Below are positions 42,457-50,464 of a stretch of DNA of 64,000 nt, one piece after another. The notes under the pieces were generated by a model that did no database searches, was not told the origin of the DNA, and saw only the letters and a list, made by a program, of their open reading frames with translations. The translations under genes were made by a program, and so were the position numbers. The stretch spans positions 11,976-75,975 of the forward strand of contig JANPFX010000077.1 of assembly GCA_031423635.1 (NCBI GenBank). The letters are read 5' to 3'. The stretch is from JANLQX01 sp031423635 (lineage in GTDB: Bacteria; Actinomycetota; Acidimicrobiia; Acidimicrobiales; JANYDT01). Each line of letters begins with the position of its first letter. The first letter of the stretch is position 1.

Positions 42457-43212
42457 TCAGCTGATGTCGTAGACCAACTGCACAGAGGCGCTGACCTCGT
42501 AGCTGCCGGCCTCGATCGGAACGTCGGCCGACCTCGTCTCCGCGGCCTTGAACTGCGGCTGCGGTCCGACGCTGGATTCGACCGACGTGCGGATCGTCCG
42601 CAGTGCGCCCAGCTTGACGCCGGCGGCCTTGGTCAACTGCTCCGCCTGGGTGCGGGCATCGGCGACGGCCAACTCGCGCGCCCGGCCCTGGGCTTTCGAC
42701 GGATCGCCGATGGCGAACGACAGGCCGTTGATACGGATGGCGTCGCCGGCGACTTTGGCCACGTCGTCGATCAGCGCCCCCGAAGTGTCGAGCTTGCGGA
42801 TCGTCACGGTGATCGAGTTGTTCACCTGATAGGCGGTGATGCGACGGCCGGTGGCGTCGAACTGGGGATAGATCGAGAGTCCACTGGTCTGGATGTCGCG
42901 GGCTTCGATCCCCTTCGACTTGAGCAGCTTGTTGACGGTGGTCGCTGAGTCGTTGTTGGACCTGAGTGCGTCAGCGACCCGGGCCGCCCTCGTCTCGACC
43001 CCGAGATTGAGGATCATGCGGTCGGGTGTCTCTGCGACGCGGCCAGTTCCGTCGACGATGATCGTGCGGCCGGGGGACTTCGATGACTCAGAGGTCGAAA
43101 CGTTTGCTCCTGCCGGCTGGCCGGCGAATGCGAGACCGATGGCACCGACGGCGGCAAGTCCGATGGCGAGCAGGCTGCGGCGGCGGGTGGTGGCTGAGGT
43201 GAGGGATTGCAT
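42457..43212 (-). CDS. Secreted SIMPL-domain (DUF541) protein
   Basis: 251 residues. Sec signal peptide RRRSLLAIGLAAVGAIGLAFAG with cleavage near residue 35. DUF541 body: ETRAARVADALRSNNDSATTVNKLLKSKGIEARDIQTSGLSIYPQFDATGRRITAYQVNNSITVTIRKLD and GLSFAIGDPSKAQGRARELAVADARTQAEQLTKAAGVKLGALRTI. SIMPL proteins are exported, bind lipid-like or protein partners, and are linked to oxidative stress in some bacteria. Two ATGs lie 6 bp apart; GAAGGAG sits 9 bp before the second (43212), which is therefore preferred. Confidence 0.85.
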   Translation of the reverse strand: MQSLTSATTRRRSLLAIGLAAVGAIGLAFAGQPAGANVSTSESSKSPGRTIIVDGTGRVAETPDRMILNLGVETRAARVADALRSNNDSATTVNKLLKSKGIEARDIQTSGLSIYPQFDATGRRITAYQVNNSITVTIRKLDTSGALIDDVAKVAGDAIRINGLSFAIGDPSKAQGRARELAVADARTQAEQLTKAAGVKLGALRTIRTSVESSVGPQPQFKAAETRSADVPIEAGSYEVSASVQLVYDIS

Positions 43213-43306
43213 GTTCATGGCTCCTTCGACGAAGCGTCTCGGTCGTGAAGTTCCCCGGTGTGGCGACCTTCACAGCATCCTCACACCTGCGACCCGAGGA
43301 CCTGGT

Positions 43307-44194
43307 TCAACCCCCGACGCGTGAGGCCAGGTGGGTGGCGCGGCGGAACAGGTTGGGTGCATCGATCGACGCCGCCAGAGCCTCGAACCCCGGTGTCGGA
43401 CCATGCCAACGGAGATCGTCGACCCCGCCGGGAAGAGTGACCGCGTCGAGCCGCACCGTCGCGATGGTGCGGAACAGCAGCGCGTCGGCGATGTTCTGGA
43501 CCAAGGTGGCGGCCAGCTTCGGGGCGCTCCGAAGGCCCGGGACGTCCCATTGGCCGGCGTAGAGCGGAATCTCCTCGAGCTTCCCGTAACGGGCCAGCAC
43601 CGCTGCGGTCGACTTGGCACCCCAGCCGGCCAGGCCCGGGTAGCCGTCGGCGGTGTCGCCGACCAGCCCGAGGTAGTCCGGGATCGAGGTCGGGTCGACC
43701 CCGAACTTCGCCCGGACAGCGGCGTCGTCGAGGATCTCGCGCTTGCGACGGTCGAACTGGACGACCCGGCTCCCTCGAACGCATTGGCCGAGATCCTTGT
43801 CCGGCGTGCAGATCAACACCTGCTCCACTCGTGGATCGGCTTCGGCGATCGCGGCACCCGCGGCCAAGGCGTCGTCGGCCTCGAACTCGACCATCGCCCA
43901 CACGACGACCCCCATCGCGCGAAGCGCGTCTTCGAGCGGATGGGCTTGACTCCAAAGGGTCGGGTCGATGCCCTCGCCCGTCTTGTACCCCGCATAGAGG
44001 TCGTTTCGGTAGGACTCGATGACGTGGTCGGTGGCGACGGCGAGGTGGGTGGCTCCGTCCTCGATCAGGTCGAGCATGCTTCCGAGGACGCCACGCATCG
44101 CTCCGGTCTCGCGTCCGTCCGCGGTGACGTGTGACGGAAGGGCGAAGAAGTAACGGAAGAGTTCGTAGGTGCCGTCGACGAGGTGAACGCGCAT
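43307..44194 (-). CDS. 5'-3' exonuclease (5'-nuclease domain, no polymerase part)
   Basis: 295 residues. The acidic catalytic residues are spread through VHLVDGTYELFR, SYRNDLYAGYKTGEGIDPTLWSQ, EFEADDALAAGAAIAE, TPDKDLGQCVRGSRVVQ, and the helix-hairpin-helix block LVGDTADGYPGLAGWGAKSTAAVLARYG. This is the stand-alone relative of the DNA polymerase I 5'-nuclease domain, removing RNA primers or flaps. The polymerase domain is not attached. ATG at 44194. Divergent from the PAS-GGDEF gene with about 90 bp between. Confidence 0.88.
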   Translation of the reverse strand: MRVHLVDGTYELFRYFFALPSHVTADGRETGAMRGVLGSMLDLIEDGATHLAVATDHVIESYRNDLYAGYKTGEGIDPTLWSQAHPLEDALRAMGVVVWAMVEFEADDALAAGAAIAEADPRVEQVLICTPDKDLGQCVRGSRVVQFDRRKREILDDAAVRAKFGVDPTSIPDYLGLVGDTADGYPGLAGWGAKSTAAVLARYGKLEEIPLYAGQWDVPGLRSAPKLAATLVQNIADALLFRTIATVRLDAVTLPGGVDDLRWHGPTPGFEALAASIDAPNLFRRATHLASRVGG

Positions 44195-44287
44195 GCCTGT
44201 AGTTTGGGCGCGTTCGGCGTCGCCGCGCGCCGAAGAATTTGTGCGGGGCGTTTCGTCCAGCACCCTTCGGGTACCGAACCTCACCGT

Positions 44288-45637
44288 ATGAATGCGCAGC
44301 AACACCTGTCGTTCGCAGATCGAGTGGAGACGAACGAGCGGTTCCGGCAACCCATTACGGCGTCGCGCATCCTGTCCACGATGGAAGCTGATCCCCATTT
44401 GGCGCAGATGCTCATCGACGCCGATCTGATCGTCCTTTGGGCCTCGGCCGGAATCAGAACGCTGCTCGGTCACGAGCCGGGAGATGTCGTGGGCCGGCCG
44501 GCCTACGAGTTCGTGCACCCCGACGACCTCTCGGTCATCCTCGAGGCCACGCAGCTTGCGATCGCTGACCCACGCTCGTCGAAACGGCGCCAGAACGGCT
44601 CCGGGATGCGTCACACGATCGACGTCCGCATCCGTTCGCATGACGGCTGGAAGCTGCTGACCATGCGCGCCGTGGCGGGATACGGCGAGTCGGATTTCAA
44701 CGCGATGTTCGTGACGCTCTCCCTGCCGGATGCCCACCGCACGCTGCTCGAGGCGATGCAGGCCGTCGCCTCACATGCCCCGCTCGTCGATTCCCTGGAG
44801 ACGTTGCTGAGCGCGATTTCTCGTTCGGGAGAGGGTCAGACGGTCGGGGCGTTCGTGGACGAACGGGGCGATGTTGTGGCCGCGTCGCGGGGCGTTCGGA
44901 CCACCGACGACCCGGCGACGCGACCGTGGGGCCAGCTGGCGGCCGGTCGGGCGACGTGGACGGTGGATGTGCCGTTCGCCGGCGCCTCCGACGCGAGCGA
45001 ACGGATGCTCGGGCGGTGGACGCTGCACCTGCTCTCGGCGAACAACGCAGTCCACCCCGTCGACGCCTTCGTCGCCAAGAAGGTGGCGTCGTTGGCAACC
45101 CTGGCGATCGAGTCGTCGAACGCGCGTCGTCGGCTGTCCGAGTTGGCTCGCACCGACGACCTGACCGGGATCAGCAACCGACGGGCATTTCAGGAGGCGC
45201 TCGCCGCCATTGGTGAGGATGAGGTCGTCACCACGCTCATCCTCGATCTCGATCGTTTCAAGTCGGTCAACGACACCCACGGGCACCACGTGGGCGACGC
45301 CGCGCTGATCGAAGTGGCAATGGCGCTTGCCTCCTCCCTCGGTCCGAACGACGTCGCCGCCCGCCTCGGTGGAGACGAGTTCGGCGCCGTGATCCGCGGA
45401 TCGAAGTCGGAGCGCAACACGACCGTTGCCCGGCTCCGCGGACGGCTGCACAACGTCCCGGTTCCCCACACGGAGGGCGTCGTGCACGTGAACGCCTCGA
45501 TCGGTGAGGCCGAGCACATCGGCGGTGATCCCCTGAAGACGCTGCGTCTCGCCGACGAGAGGCTGCTGCGGGCGAAGTCCTCCAAGCCCGGGCCGAAATC
45601 ATCGACCCGGGGTCGGCGTCGGTTTCGCGACGCGTGA
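44288..45637 (+). CDS. PAS-GGDEF diguanylate cyclase
   Basis: 449 residues, soluble. A PAS-like domain occupies about residues 35-150 (LIVLWASAGIRTLLGHEPGDVVGRPAYEFVHPDDL), a GAF-like middle about 160-310, and a GGDEF domain 320-440: DDLTGISNRRAF, LDLDRFKSVNDTHGHHVGDAALIEV and ARLGGDEFGAVIRG with a full A-site GGDEF. It should make cyclic di-GMP. The ligand of the PAS region is not predictable. ATG at 44288. A probable terminator (45638-45665) follows. With the GGDEF-EAL protein 4 kb away, the region holds two c-di-GMP-related genes. Confidence 0.9.
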   Translation: MNAQQHLSFADRVETNERFRQPITASRILSTMEADPHLAQMLIDADLIVLWASAGIRTLLGHEPGDVVGRPAYEFVHPDDLSVILEATQLAIADPRSSKRRQNGSGMRHTIDVRIRSHDGWKLLTMRAVAGYGESDFNAMFVTLSLPDAHRTLLEAMQAVASHAPLVDSLETLLSAISRSGEGQTVGAFVDERGDVVAASRGVRTTDDPATRPWGQLAAGRATWTVDVPFAGASDASERMLGRWTLHLLSANNAVHPVDAFVAKKVASLATLAIESSNARRRLSELARTDDLTGISNRRAFQEALAAIGEDEVVTTLILDLDRFKSVNDTHGHHVGDAALIEVAMALASSLGPNDVAARLGGDEFGAVIRGSKSERNTTVARLRGRLHNVPVPHTEGVVHVNASIGEAEHIGGDPLKTLRLADERLLRAKSSKPGPKSSTRGRRRFRDA

Positions 45638-45670
45638 ACCGGACGGGCCGATCGCCCTGTCCGGTGGGTT
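45638..45670 (+). terminator. Terminator-like hairpin after the diguanylate cyclase gene
   Basis: ACCGGAC (45638-45644) pairs with GTCCGGT (45659-45665), extended by GGGC/GCCC inside around a CGATC loop. It begins immediately after the stop codon; a T-run (CCTTTTTCC) lies about 14 bp further on. Confidence 0.55.
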
Positions 45671-45741
45671 GATCGACCTTTTTCCGCCGGTGGTGCGCGA
45701 GAGAAGGTCCACCGACCGCCCTTCGTGGTCGATAGACGGAC

Positions 45742-47427
45742 ATGGCGTTTCGTCGGTCTTGTTCCCTTGTTCTCTTCAGCGCGTTGCTCGCGTCCTCCGC
45801 GGTCTTCGGGTCGTCGGATGCGACAGCGGCCGGACCAAATGGTCAGAAGGAGTTCTTCGCCGACACCTTCGGCGATCCGCTCGACTATGCGAACGGTGAG
45901 GACGTCGCCCTTGTCGACGAGGCTCTGATCGTCGGCGTCGCCGAGAAACCGACGCTGTCCGAAGGTCAGTTGCACCTGAAGTTCAACGGTCTCGGCTATT
46001 TCTCCCCCTTGTGGGGTGGCTATGACGTCGGTGGCCACGCCATGGGCAGCGACGCCGTCGGACATGACCGGGAAGGCAATGCCCGCCGCCTCGACGGTAA
46101 CGAGTACACGACCTTCCGGGTGCGCATGAACGTCAGCGGCGCAGTCGGTGCCGGCATCTTCTTCTACACCTGCACGGCCGGTGTCAACGATGGCTGTCAG
46201 AGCGGCGTCCAGTTCGTGACGGAGCCCGGTTGGCGGGTCTATCAAGCCGACGTGCCGAAAGCGTCGGTCTCGGGGATCCGGGTGGCGATCAGCGGCAACG
46301 TCAACGTCGACGTCGACTGGGTCCAGGTTCTCGGTCCGAACAAAGGCAATACGACGATCGACAACGCGCTCGTCGGACCCGTTCCGGAGGTGCTCAATCC
46401 CGATGCTGCTGGCGCCATCCCGCTCCTGTTCCCGCTCGGTGGACGTCCGATCGCCTACACCGGGACGAATTGTGTGAACAACGACTGGGCGACGCGGGTC
46501 CGCGGCGACGCCTGGGACTTCGCCCAGAAGACCGACGTGGACAAGGTCGACAACTACGCCTCGTGGGACGTGGCCAACGGTCAGTTCAACGGCATCGGCA
46601 TGACCGCGCCGAACGGCGGTGCGCCGGGCGATCCGGGCATCCGACTGGCGCTGCAGGGGCGCACAGTGAACCCTGCCGTGTGGCATCGCACCACACTCAT
46701 CGTCCCGTTCTGGGACGGTCGCTACAGCCAGGAGTTCGGCAACGACGGCGGCTGGGTCTTCCGGACGATCTGGAAGTTCGTGGGCAACGAACGCTTCCAG
46801 GAGTCGGCCCCGATCGTCGAGTACCCGAACGACACCACGATCAGCGTCGACCTCAACGACCCCACGCCGTTCGACGGCAGCGAGCCGCCGCCGTTGAACA
46901 TCAACGACACCACCTCGAAGGGGCAGCTCGGCTGGAGCCGCCCCGGGCTGCGGGTGAAGACGTTCCGGGTGGACATCGCCGAGCCGTACAAACCGCGTCA
47001 GACACCGGTCGATCACGTGTGGCTGTCAACCGATGACTGCGGCGTGTCCTCCGCCGACATCGTGTTCCAGGACAACAACCCGGGAGACGGCACCACCGCC
47101 GAGATCCTCGCCGCGCAGTCACCGAAGGGGCCATGGGATCGCATCGGGTCTGCGCCGGTCTCGCGCGGGCTGAATTCGTGGACCTGGACGAACGCGCCAA
47201 AGGGCACTTGGTGGATCAAGGTCGGAATGACGCGGGGTGCGACGTATGGCGAGAACATGTCGACGGGTCCGGTCACGATCGGGACGGATTTCAGCGACGT
47301 GATCAAGGCGGAGGCAGCCGCCGGCGGAGCGGGCCAGTCGGTGCTGGCATTGCGTGCACCGGGTGGTGCGGCGAACGGACCGAAGACCGTCCCGCCGAAG
47401 TCCAAGGCCCGGCGCAAGAAGCCCTGA
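45742..47427 (+). CDS. Unrecognised secreted protein
   Basis: 561 residues. Signal peptide: FRRSCSLVLFSALLASSAVFG with SSDATAAG cleavage area. The mature part reads as beta-rich: ADTFGDPLDYANGEDVAL, RVRMNVSGAVGAGIFFYTC, GVQFVTEPGWRVYQADVPKAS, VDVDWVQVLGPNKG, FWDGRYSQEFGNDGGWVFRTIWKFVG. It ends with a Pro-Lys-Arg-rich tail. I do not recognise a family; the arrangement suggests a large extracellular domain with jelly-roll-like strands and four Cys that might pair. No catalytic motif can be named. Placed between the diguanylate cyclase gene and trmB, both probably independent. Confidence 0.7.
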   Translation: MAFRRSCSLVLFSALLASSAVFGSSDATAAGPNGQKEFFADTFGDPLDYANGEDVALVDEALIVGVAEKPTLSEGQLHLKFNGLGYFSPLWGGYDVGGHAMGSDAVGHDREGNARRLDGNEYTTFRVRMNVSGAVGAGIFFYTCTAGVNDGCQSGVQFVTEPGWRVYQADVPKASVSGIRVAISGNVNVDVDWVQVLGPNKGNTTIDNALVGPVPEVLNPDAAGAIPLLFPLGGRPIAYTGTNCVNNDWATRVRGDAWDFAQKTDVDKVDNYASWDVANGQFNGIGMTAPNGGAPGDPGIRLALQGRTVNPAVWHRTTLIVPFWDGRYSQEFGNDGGWVFRTIWKFVGNERFQESAPIVEYPNDTTISVDLNDPTPFDGSEPPPLNINDTTSKGQLGWSRPGLRVKTFRVDIAEPYKPRQTPVDHVWLSTDDCGVSSADIVFQDNNPGDGTTAEILAAQSPKGPWDRIGSAPVSRGLNSWTWTNAPKGTWWIKVGMTRGATYGENMSTGPVTIGTDFSDVIKAEAAAGGAGQSVLALRAPGGAANGPKTVPPKSKARRKKP

Positions 47428-47491
47428 TCCGGCGCGAAACGGCGCGGGCGGCCGCCACACTGGTCGGGTGCGAGAACCGGCTCCCGAACAG

Positions 47492-48181
47492 ATGGCGTTC
47501 ACCGGGCGACCCTCCGGTGATCGCGCCGCTCGGAGCTTCACCATTCGCCGCGGCCGCCGCGGCCCCCAGAAGGAACATGCACTTGCGGTGCTGGTCCCGA
47601 AGCTGAGCGTCGTCGTCGGGCCTTCGGTCATCGATCCGTCCGTCGTGTTTGCCCGCGACGCACCGTTGCTCATCGACATCGGCTTCGGCGCCGGCCACAC
47701 GACGCTGGCTCTCGCCGAGACGCACCCAGAGGCGAACGTTCTCGGCATAGAGACCCACGAGAACGGCCTGGCGATGCTGGCCCACGAGCTCGATCAGCGG
47801 GCGATCACCAACGTTCGCATGGTGTGTGCGGACGCCTTCGACGTGATCGACGTCATGATCCCGAAGCAAAGCGCGCGGATCATTCAGTTGGTGTGCCCCG
47901 ATCCGTGGCCGAAGATCAACCAGTCGCACCGACGTCTGTTCGACGCCAACTTCGCTCGGATGCTCGCCGAACGACTCGTCATCGGTGGCGAGCTACGGCT
48001 GGCCACTGACTGGGAGCCGTACGCCGAACAGATGGCTGCGATCATCGACCGGGAGCCGCTGCTCGAGAACGTCTTCGACCGCTTCGCCCCACCGCACCCG
48101 GAGCGACCGGTGACGAAGTACGAGCGTAAGGGGCTCGCCGCCGGTCGTTCGATGAGCGACCTGCTGGCGCGCCGAGTCTGA
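47492..48181 (+). CDS. trmB: tRNA (guanine-N7)-methyltransferase
   Basis: 229 residues. SAM motif I LLIDIGFGAGHTTLALAETHPEANVLGIE, then ADAFDVIDVM, CPDPWPKINQSHRRLFDANF (the PDPWPK active-site block) and the C-terminal TKYERKGLAAG, all hallmarks of TrmB. It makes m7G46 in tRNA. The ATG at 47492 is used; a GTG at 47468 would add eight residues. An N-terminal extension rich in Arg (RSFTIRRGRRGPQ) is present. No neighbour suggests special regulation. Confidence 0.92.
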   Translation: MAFTGRPSGDRAARSFTIRRGRRGPQKEHALAVLVPKLSVVVGPSVIDPSVVFARDAPLLIDIGFGAGHTTLALAETHPEANVLGIETHENGLAMLAHELDQRAITNVRMVCADAFDVIDVMIPKQSARIIQLVCPDPWPKINQSHRRLFDANFARMLAERLVIGGELRLATDWEPYAEQMAAIIDREPLLENVFDRFAPPHPERPVTKYERKGLAAGRSMSDLLARRV

Positions 48182-48243
48182 CGATTCCAAACAGGATCCC
48201 GATCCGGCGCGCCGCCGATGGGCGCGCCCCGGGCCCGATCCGC

Positions 48244-48687
48244 TCAGTGCGCCGGTCCGTTGTCCTGGACCAGCTCGACGAGGGTGCCGAAGGTCGTCTT
48301 CGGGTGGATGAAGGCGACGGTCGTCCCGCGTGAGCCCGGGCGTGGCGCGTCGTCGATGGCTCGGCCTCCGGCCGCTTTGACGGCGGCGAGGGCGACCGCG
48401 CAGTCGGCGACTCGGTAGCCGATGTGGTGCAGACCTTCCCCCTTCTTCTCAAGGTACTTCGCCACCGGTGAATCAGGACGTGTCGGCGTGAGCAATTGGA
48501 TGTAGCTCTCGGCCACCTTCAGGAGCGCCTCTTCGACTCCGTCGCTCTCGACCACCTCGCGGTGGTCGACCGTCGCGCCGTAGACCTCGGCGTAGTAGGC
48601 GATTGCGCCTTCGAGGTCGTGGACGGCGATAGCGACGTGGTCGATCTCGGTCAGCAGGCCGGCGGACGAGGGCGGGGCAGAGCTCAT
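48244..48687 (-). CDS. mce: Methylmalonyl-CoA / ethylmalonyl-CoA epimerase
   Basis: 147 residues, VOC fold. EIDHVAIAVHDLEGAIAYYAEVYGATVDHREVV is the metal-binding first module (His in DHVAI), VQLLTPT-like IQLLTPTRPDSPVAKYLEKKGEGLHHIGYRV and FIHPKTTFGTLVELVQ complete the second, with the late Glu. It interconverts (2R)- and (2S)-methylmalonyl-CoA and, in the ethylmalonyl-CoA pathway, also acts on ethylmalonyl-CoA. ATG 48687. It lies 3' of the ccr gene on the same strand with copy 4 of the repeat between, fitting a pathway cluster ccr-mce. Confidence 0.9.
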   Translation of the reverse strand: MSSAPPSSAGLLTEIDHVAIAVHDLEGAIAYYAEVYGATVDHREVVESDGVEEALLKVAESYIQLLTPTRPDSPVAKYLEKKGEGLHHIGYRVADCAVALAAVKAAGGRAIDDAPRPGSRGTTVAFIHPKTTFGTLVELVQDNGPAH

Positions 48688-48741
48688 GGCTCCAGTCTTC
48701 TTTCGATCGCGCGGGTGCGGCAAACCATGCCCGGAAGTGCG

Positions 48742-48888
48742 GCAGAACACCTCCGAGCGCCGTTGGGAGGTGATTAGCCCCCATATATGGGGGCAACCTC
48801 TCTCCCAGTGCTACGGCCACTCGTGTTGCGAGCAGTCGAGCGAAGCGAGCGGCGCAGCGCCAGGGAGGGGAGGGGCAACCTCTCTCCC
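48742..48888 (-). repeat. Composite intergenic repeat, copy 4
   Basis: Minus orientation, between ccr and mce: 17-mer (48888-48872), GCTCGC-hairpin block (48871-48807), second 17-mer (48806-48790), palindrome GCCCCCATATATGGGGGC (48794-48777), then an imperfect 15-7-15 hairpin (arms 48778-48764 and 48756-48742). It starts 13 bp after the ccr stop. The two 17-mers are 82 bp apart, against 84 in copy 2. Confidence 0.9.
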
Positions 48889-48900
48889 AAAGACCCGCAG

Positions 48901-50262
48901 TCAGGTGGCGTGGCGGAAGCGGTTGAGGGCGGGTTCGCCGATCTTGGCGCGGAACTCCGGGTCGTCGATGCCCATGCCCTCCCGAGGGGCCAGGCACAGC
49001 ACGCCGATCTTTCCCTCGTGCTGGTTGTGGTGGACGGCGTAAGCCGCCTCGCCGGTCGTGTCCATCGTGTGGACTGCTGACACCATCGGGTGGATCTTTC
49101 CCTGGCAGATCAGCTTGTTGGCGGCGTAGGACTCGGCGTAGTTGGCGAAGTGCGAGGACCTGATCGACTTGAGCTTCATCCACAGGTGCCGGTTGTCGTA
49201 CTCGATCATGTAGCCCGATGTCGCCGCGCACGTGATGATCGTCCCGCCCTTCTTGGCCATGTACACCGACGCCCCCATGGTCGATCGGCCCGGGTGTTCG
49301 AACACGATGTCGGGGTCCTCGCCGACGAGCGCTCGCACGTCGGCGCCGAGGCGACGCCACTCCTTTTCGTCCTGAGTGTGGGGGTCCGACCAGAACCGGT
49401 AGTTGGCCGCCTTGCGGTCGATGACTGCTTCGCAGCCCATGGCGCGGAGGATCGCCGCCTTCTCCGGGGACGACACCACCCCGACGGGGACGCCGCCGCC
49501 GTTGAGCACGTACTGGATGGCGTAACCGCCGATGCCGCCGGTGGCGCCCCACACGAAGACGACGTCTCCCTGCTTCATCTGCGCGCCGTTGCGGCTCACC
49601 AGCATCCGGTAGCTGGTGGAGTTGCACAGAGCGTTCGACGCCGCCTCCTCCCAGCTGAGGTGACGGGGCTTGGGCATCAACTGGTTCGCTTTCACCACGG
49701 CGATCTCGGCGAGTCCGCCAAAATTGGTTTCGAAGCCCCAGATGCGCTGATTCGATCCGAGCATCGAGTCGTCGTGCGAGGACGGGTCCTGGTCGTCGAC
49801 GTGGTTGCAGTGGATCGTGACCCGGTCGCCGACCTTCCAATTGCGAACGGCCGAGCCGACCCGCAGAACGACACCTGCGCCGTCCGAACCGACCACGTGA
49901 TAGGGCAGGGCATGTCGCTTTCCCCATTCGCCCTCTCGGCCGAGGCGGTCGAGGAAGCCGAACGTCGGCATCGGTTCGAAGATCGACGTCCACACGGTAT
50001 TGAAGTTGATCGAACTGGCCATCATCGCCACATACGCTTCGTCCGGCGCAAGGTCGGGTAACGCAACGTCCTGCACGTGGAGGCTTTTGCGGGGATCTTT
50101 GTCCTCCGAGCGGAGCCCCTCGAACATCGCCGCGTCCTCCCGCCGCACGACGACGGCCCGGTAGCTCTCGGGAAGCGTGAGTGCTGCGAAATCCCCGGCG
50201 GGCGCGCCGGCCTCGACGAGGTCGACGATCGATTGTCCGAACGGCGTCTGGTTGCTTTGCAT
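48901..50262 (-). CDS. ccr: Crotonyl-CoA carboxylase/reductase
   Basis: 453 residues, medium-chain reductase fold. VTIHCNHVD, YHVVGSDGAGVVLRVG, FVWGATGGIGGYAIQYVLNGGG (NADPH site) and the Ccr-specific blocks GSNQRIWGFETNFGGLAEIAVVKANQLMPKPRHLSWEEAASN and ITCAATSGYMIEYDNRHLWMKLKSIRSSHFANYAES. It reductively carboxylates crotonyl-CoA with CO2 to (2S)-ethylmalonyl-CoA, the signature step of the ethylmalonyl-CoA pathway. ATG at 50262; a 7-bp inverted repeat (50265-50284) sits immediately upstream. Divergent from the thiolase gene, which makes the acetoacetyl-CoA precursor. Confidence 0.95.
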   Translation of the reverse strand: MQSNQTPFGQSIVDLVEAGAPAGDFAALTLPESYRAVVVRREDAAMFEGLRSEDKDPRKSLHVQDVALPDLAPDEAYVAMMASSINFNTVWTSIFEPMPTFGFLDRLGREGEWGKRHALPYHVVGSDGAGVVLRVGSAVRNWKVGDRVTIHCNHVDDQDPSSHDDSMLGSNQRIWGFETNFGGLAEIAVVKANQLMPKPRHLSWEEAASNALCNSTSYRMLVSRNGAQMKQGDVVFVWGATGGIGGYAIQYVLNGGGVPVGVVSSPEKAAILRAMGCEAVIDRKAANYRFWSDPHTQDEKEWRRLGADVRALVGEDPDIVFEHPGRSTMGASVYMAKKGGTIITCAATSGYMIEYDNRHLWMKLKSIRSSHFANYAESYAANKLICQGKIHPMVSAVHTMDTTGEAAYAVHHNQHEGKIGVLCLAPREGMGIDDPEFRAKIGEPALNRFRHAT

Positions 50263-50264
50263 AG

Positions 50265-50284
50265 ATGCACGGTAGGTCGTGCAT
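50265..50284 (-). promoter_or_regulatory. Inverted repeat directly upstream of ccr
   Basis: ATGCACG, a 6-bp spacer GTAGGT, then CGTGCAT. It lies in the 202-bp divergent ccr/thiolase promoter, 2 bp before the ccr start codon, where a bound protein would block initiation or a hairpin in the leader could affect translation. No known consensus recognised. Confidence 0.5.
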
Positions 50285-50464
50285 ATTCATGATTTCCATT
50301 CAGCCCCGCCCGGCGTCGCCCGGTCGGACGACAGTCGGGCCGGTCGTCGACCCGGTTGGCGAGTCGCCGATGTTCGGGCCAGACTTCGCCTGCACGCCCA
50401 TGATGCCCGTGGACGCGTTCTCGCCACGGTTGCATTCCGTGGCGACCTACGAAGAGGAGCTCCC

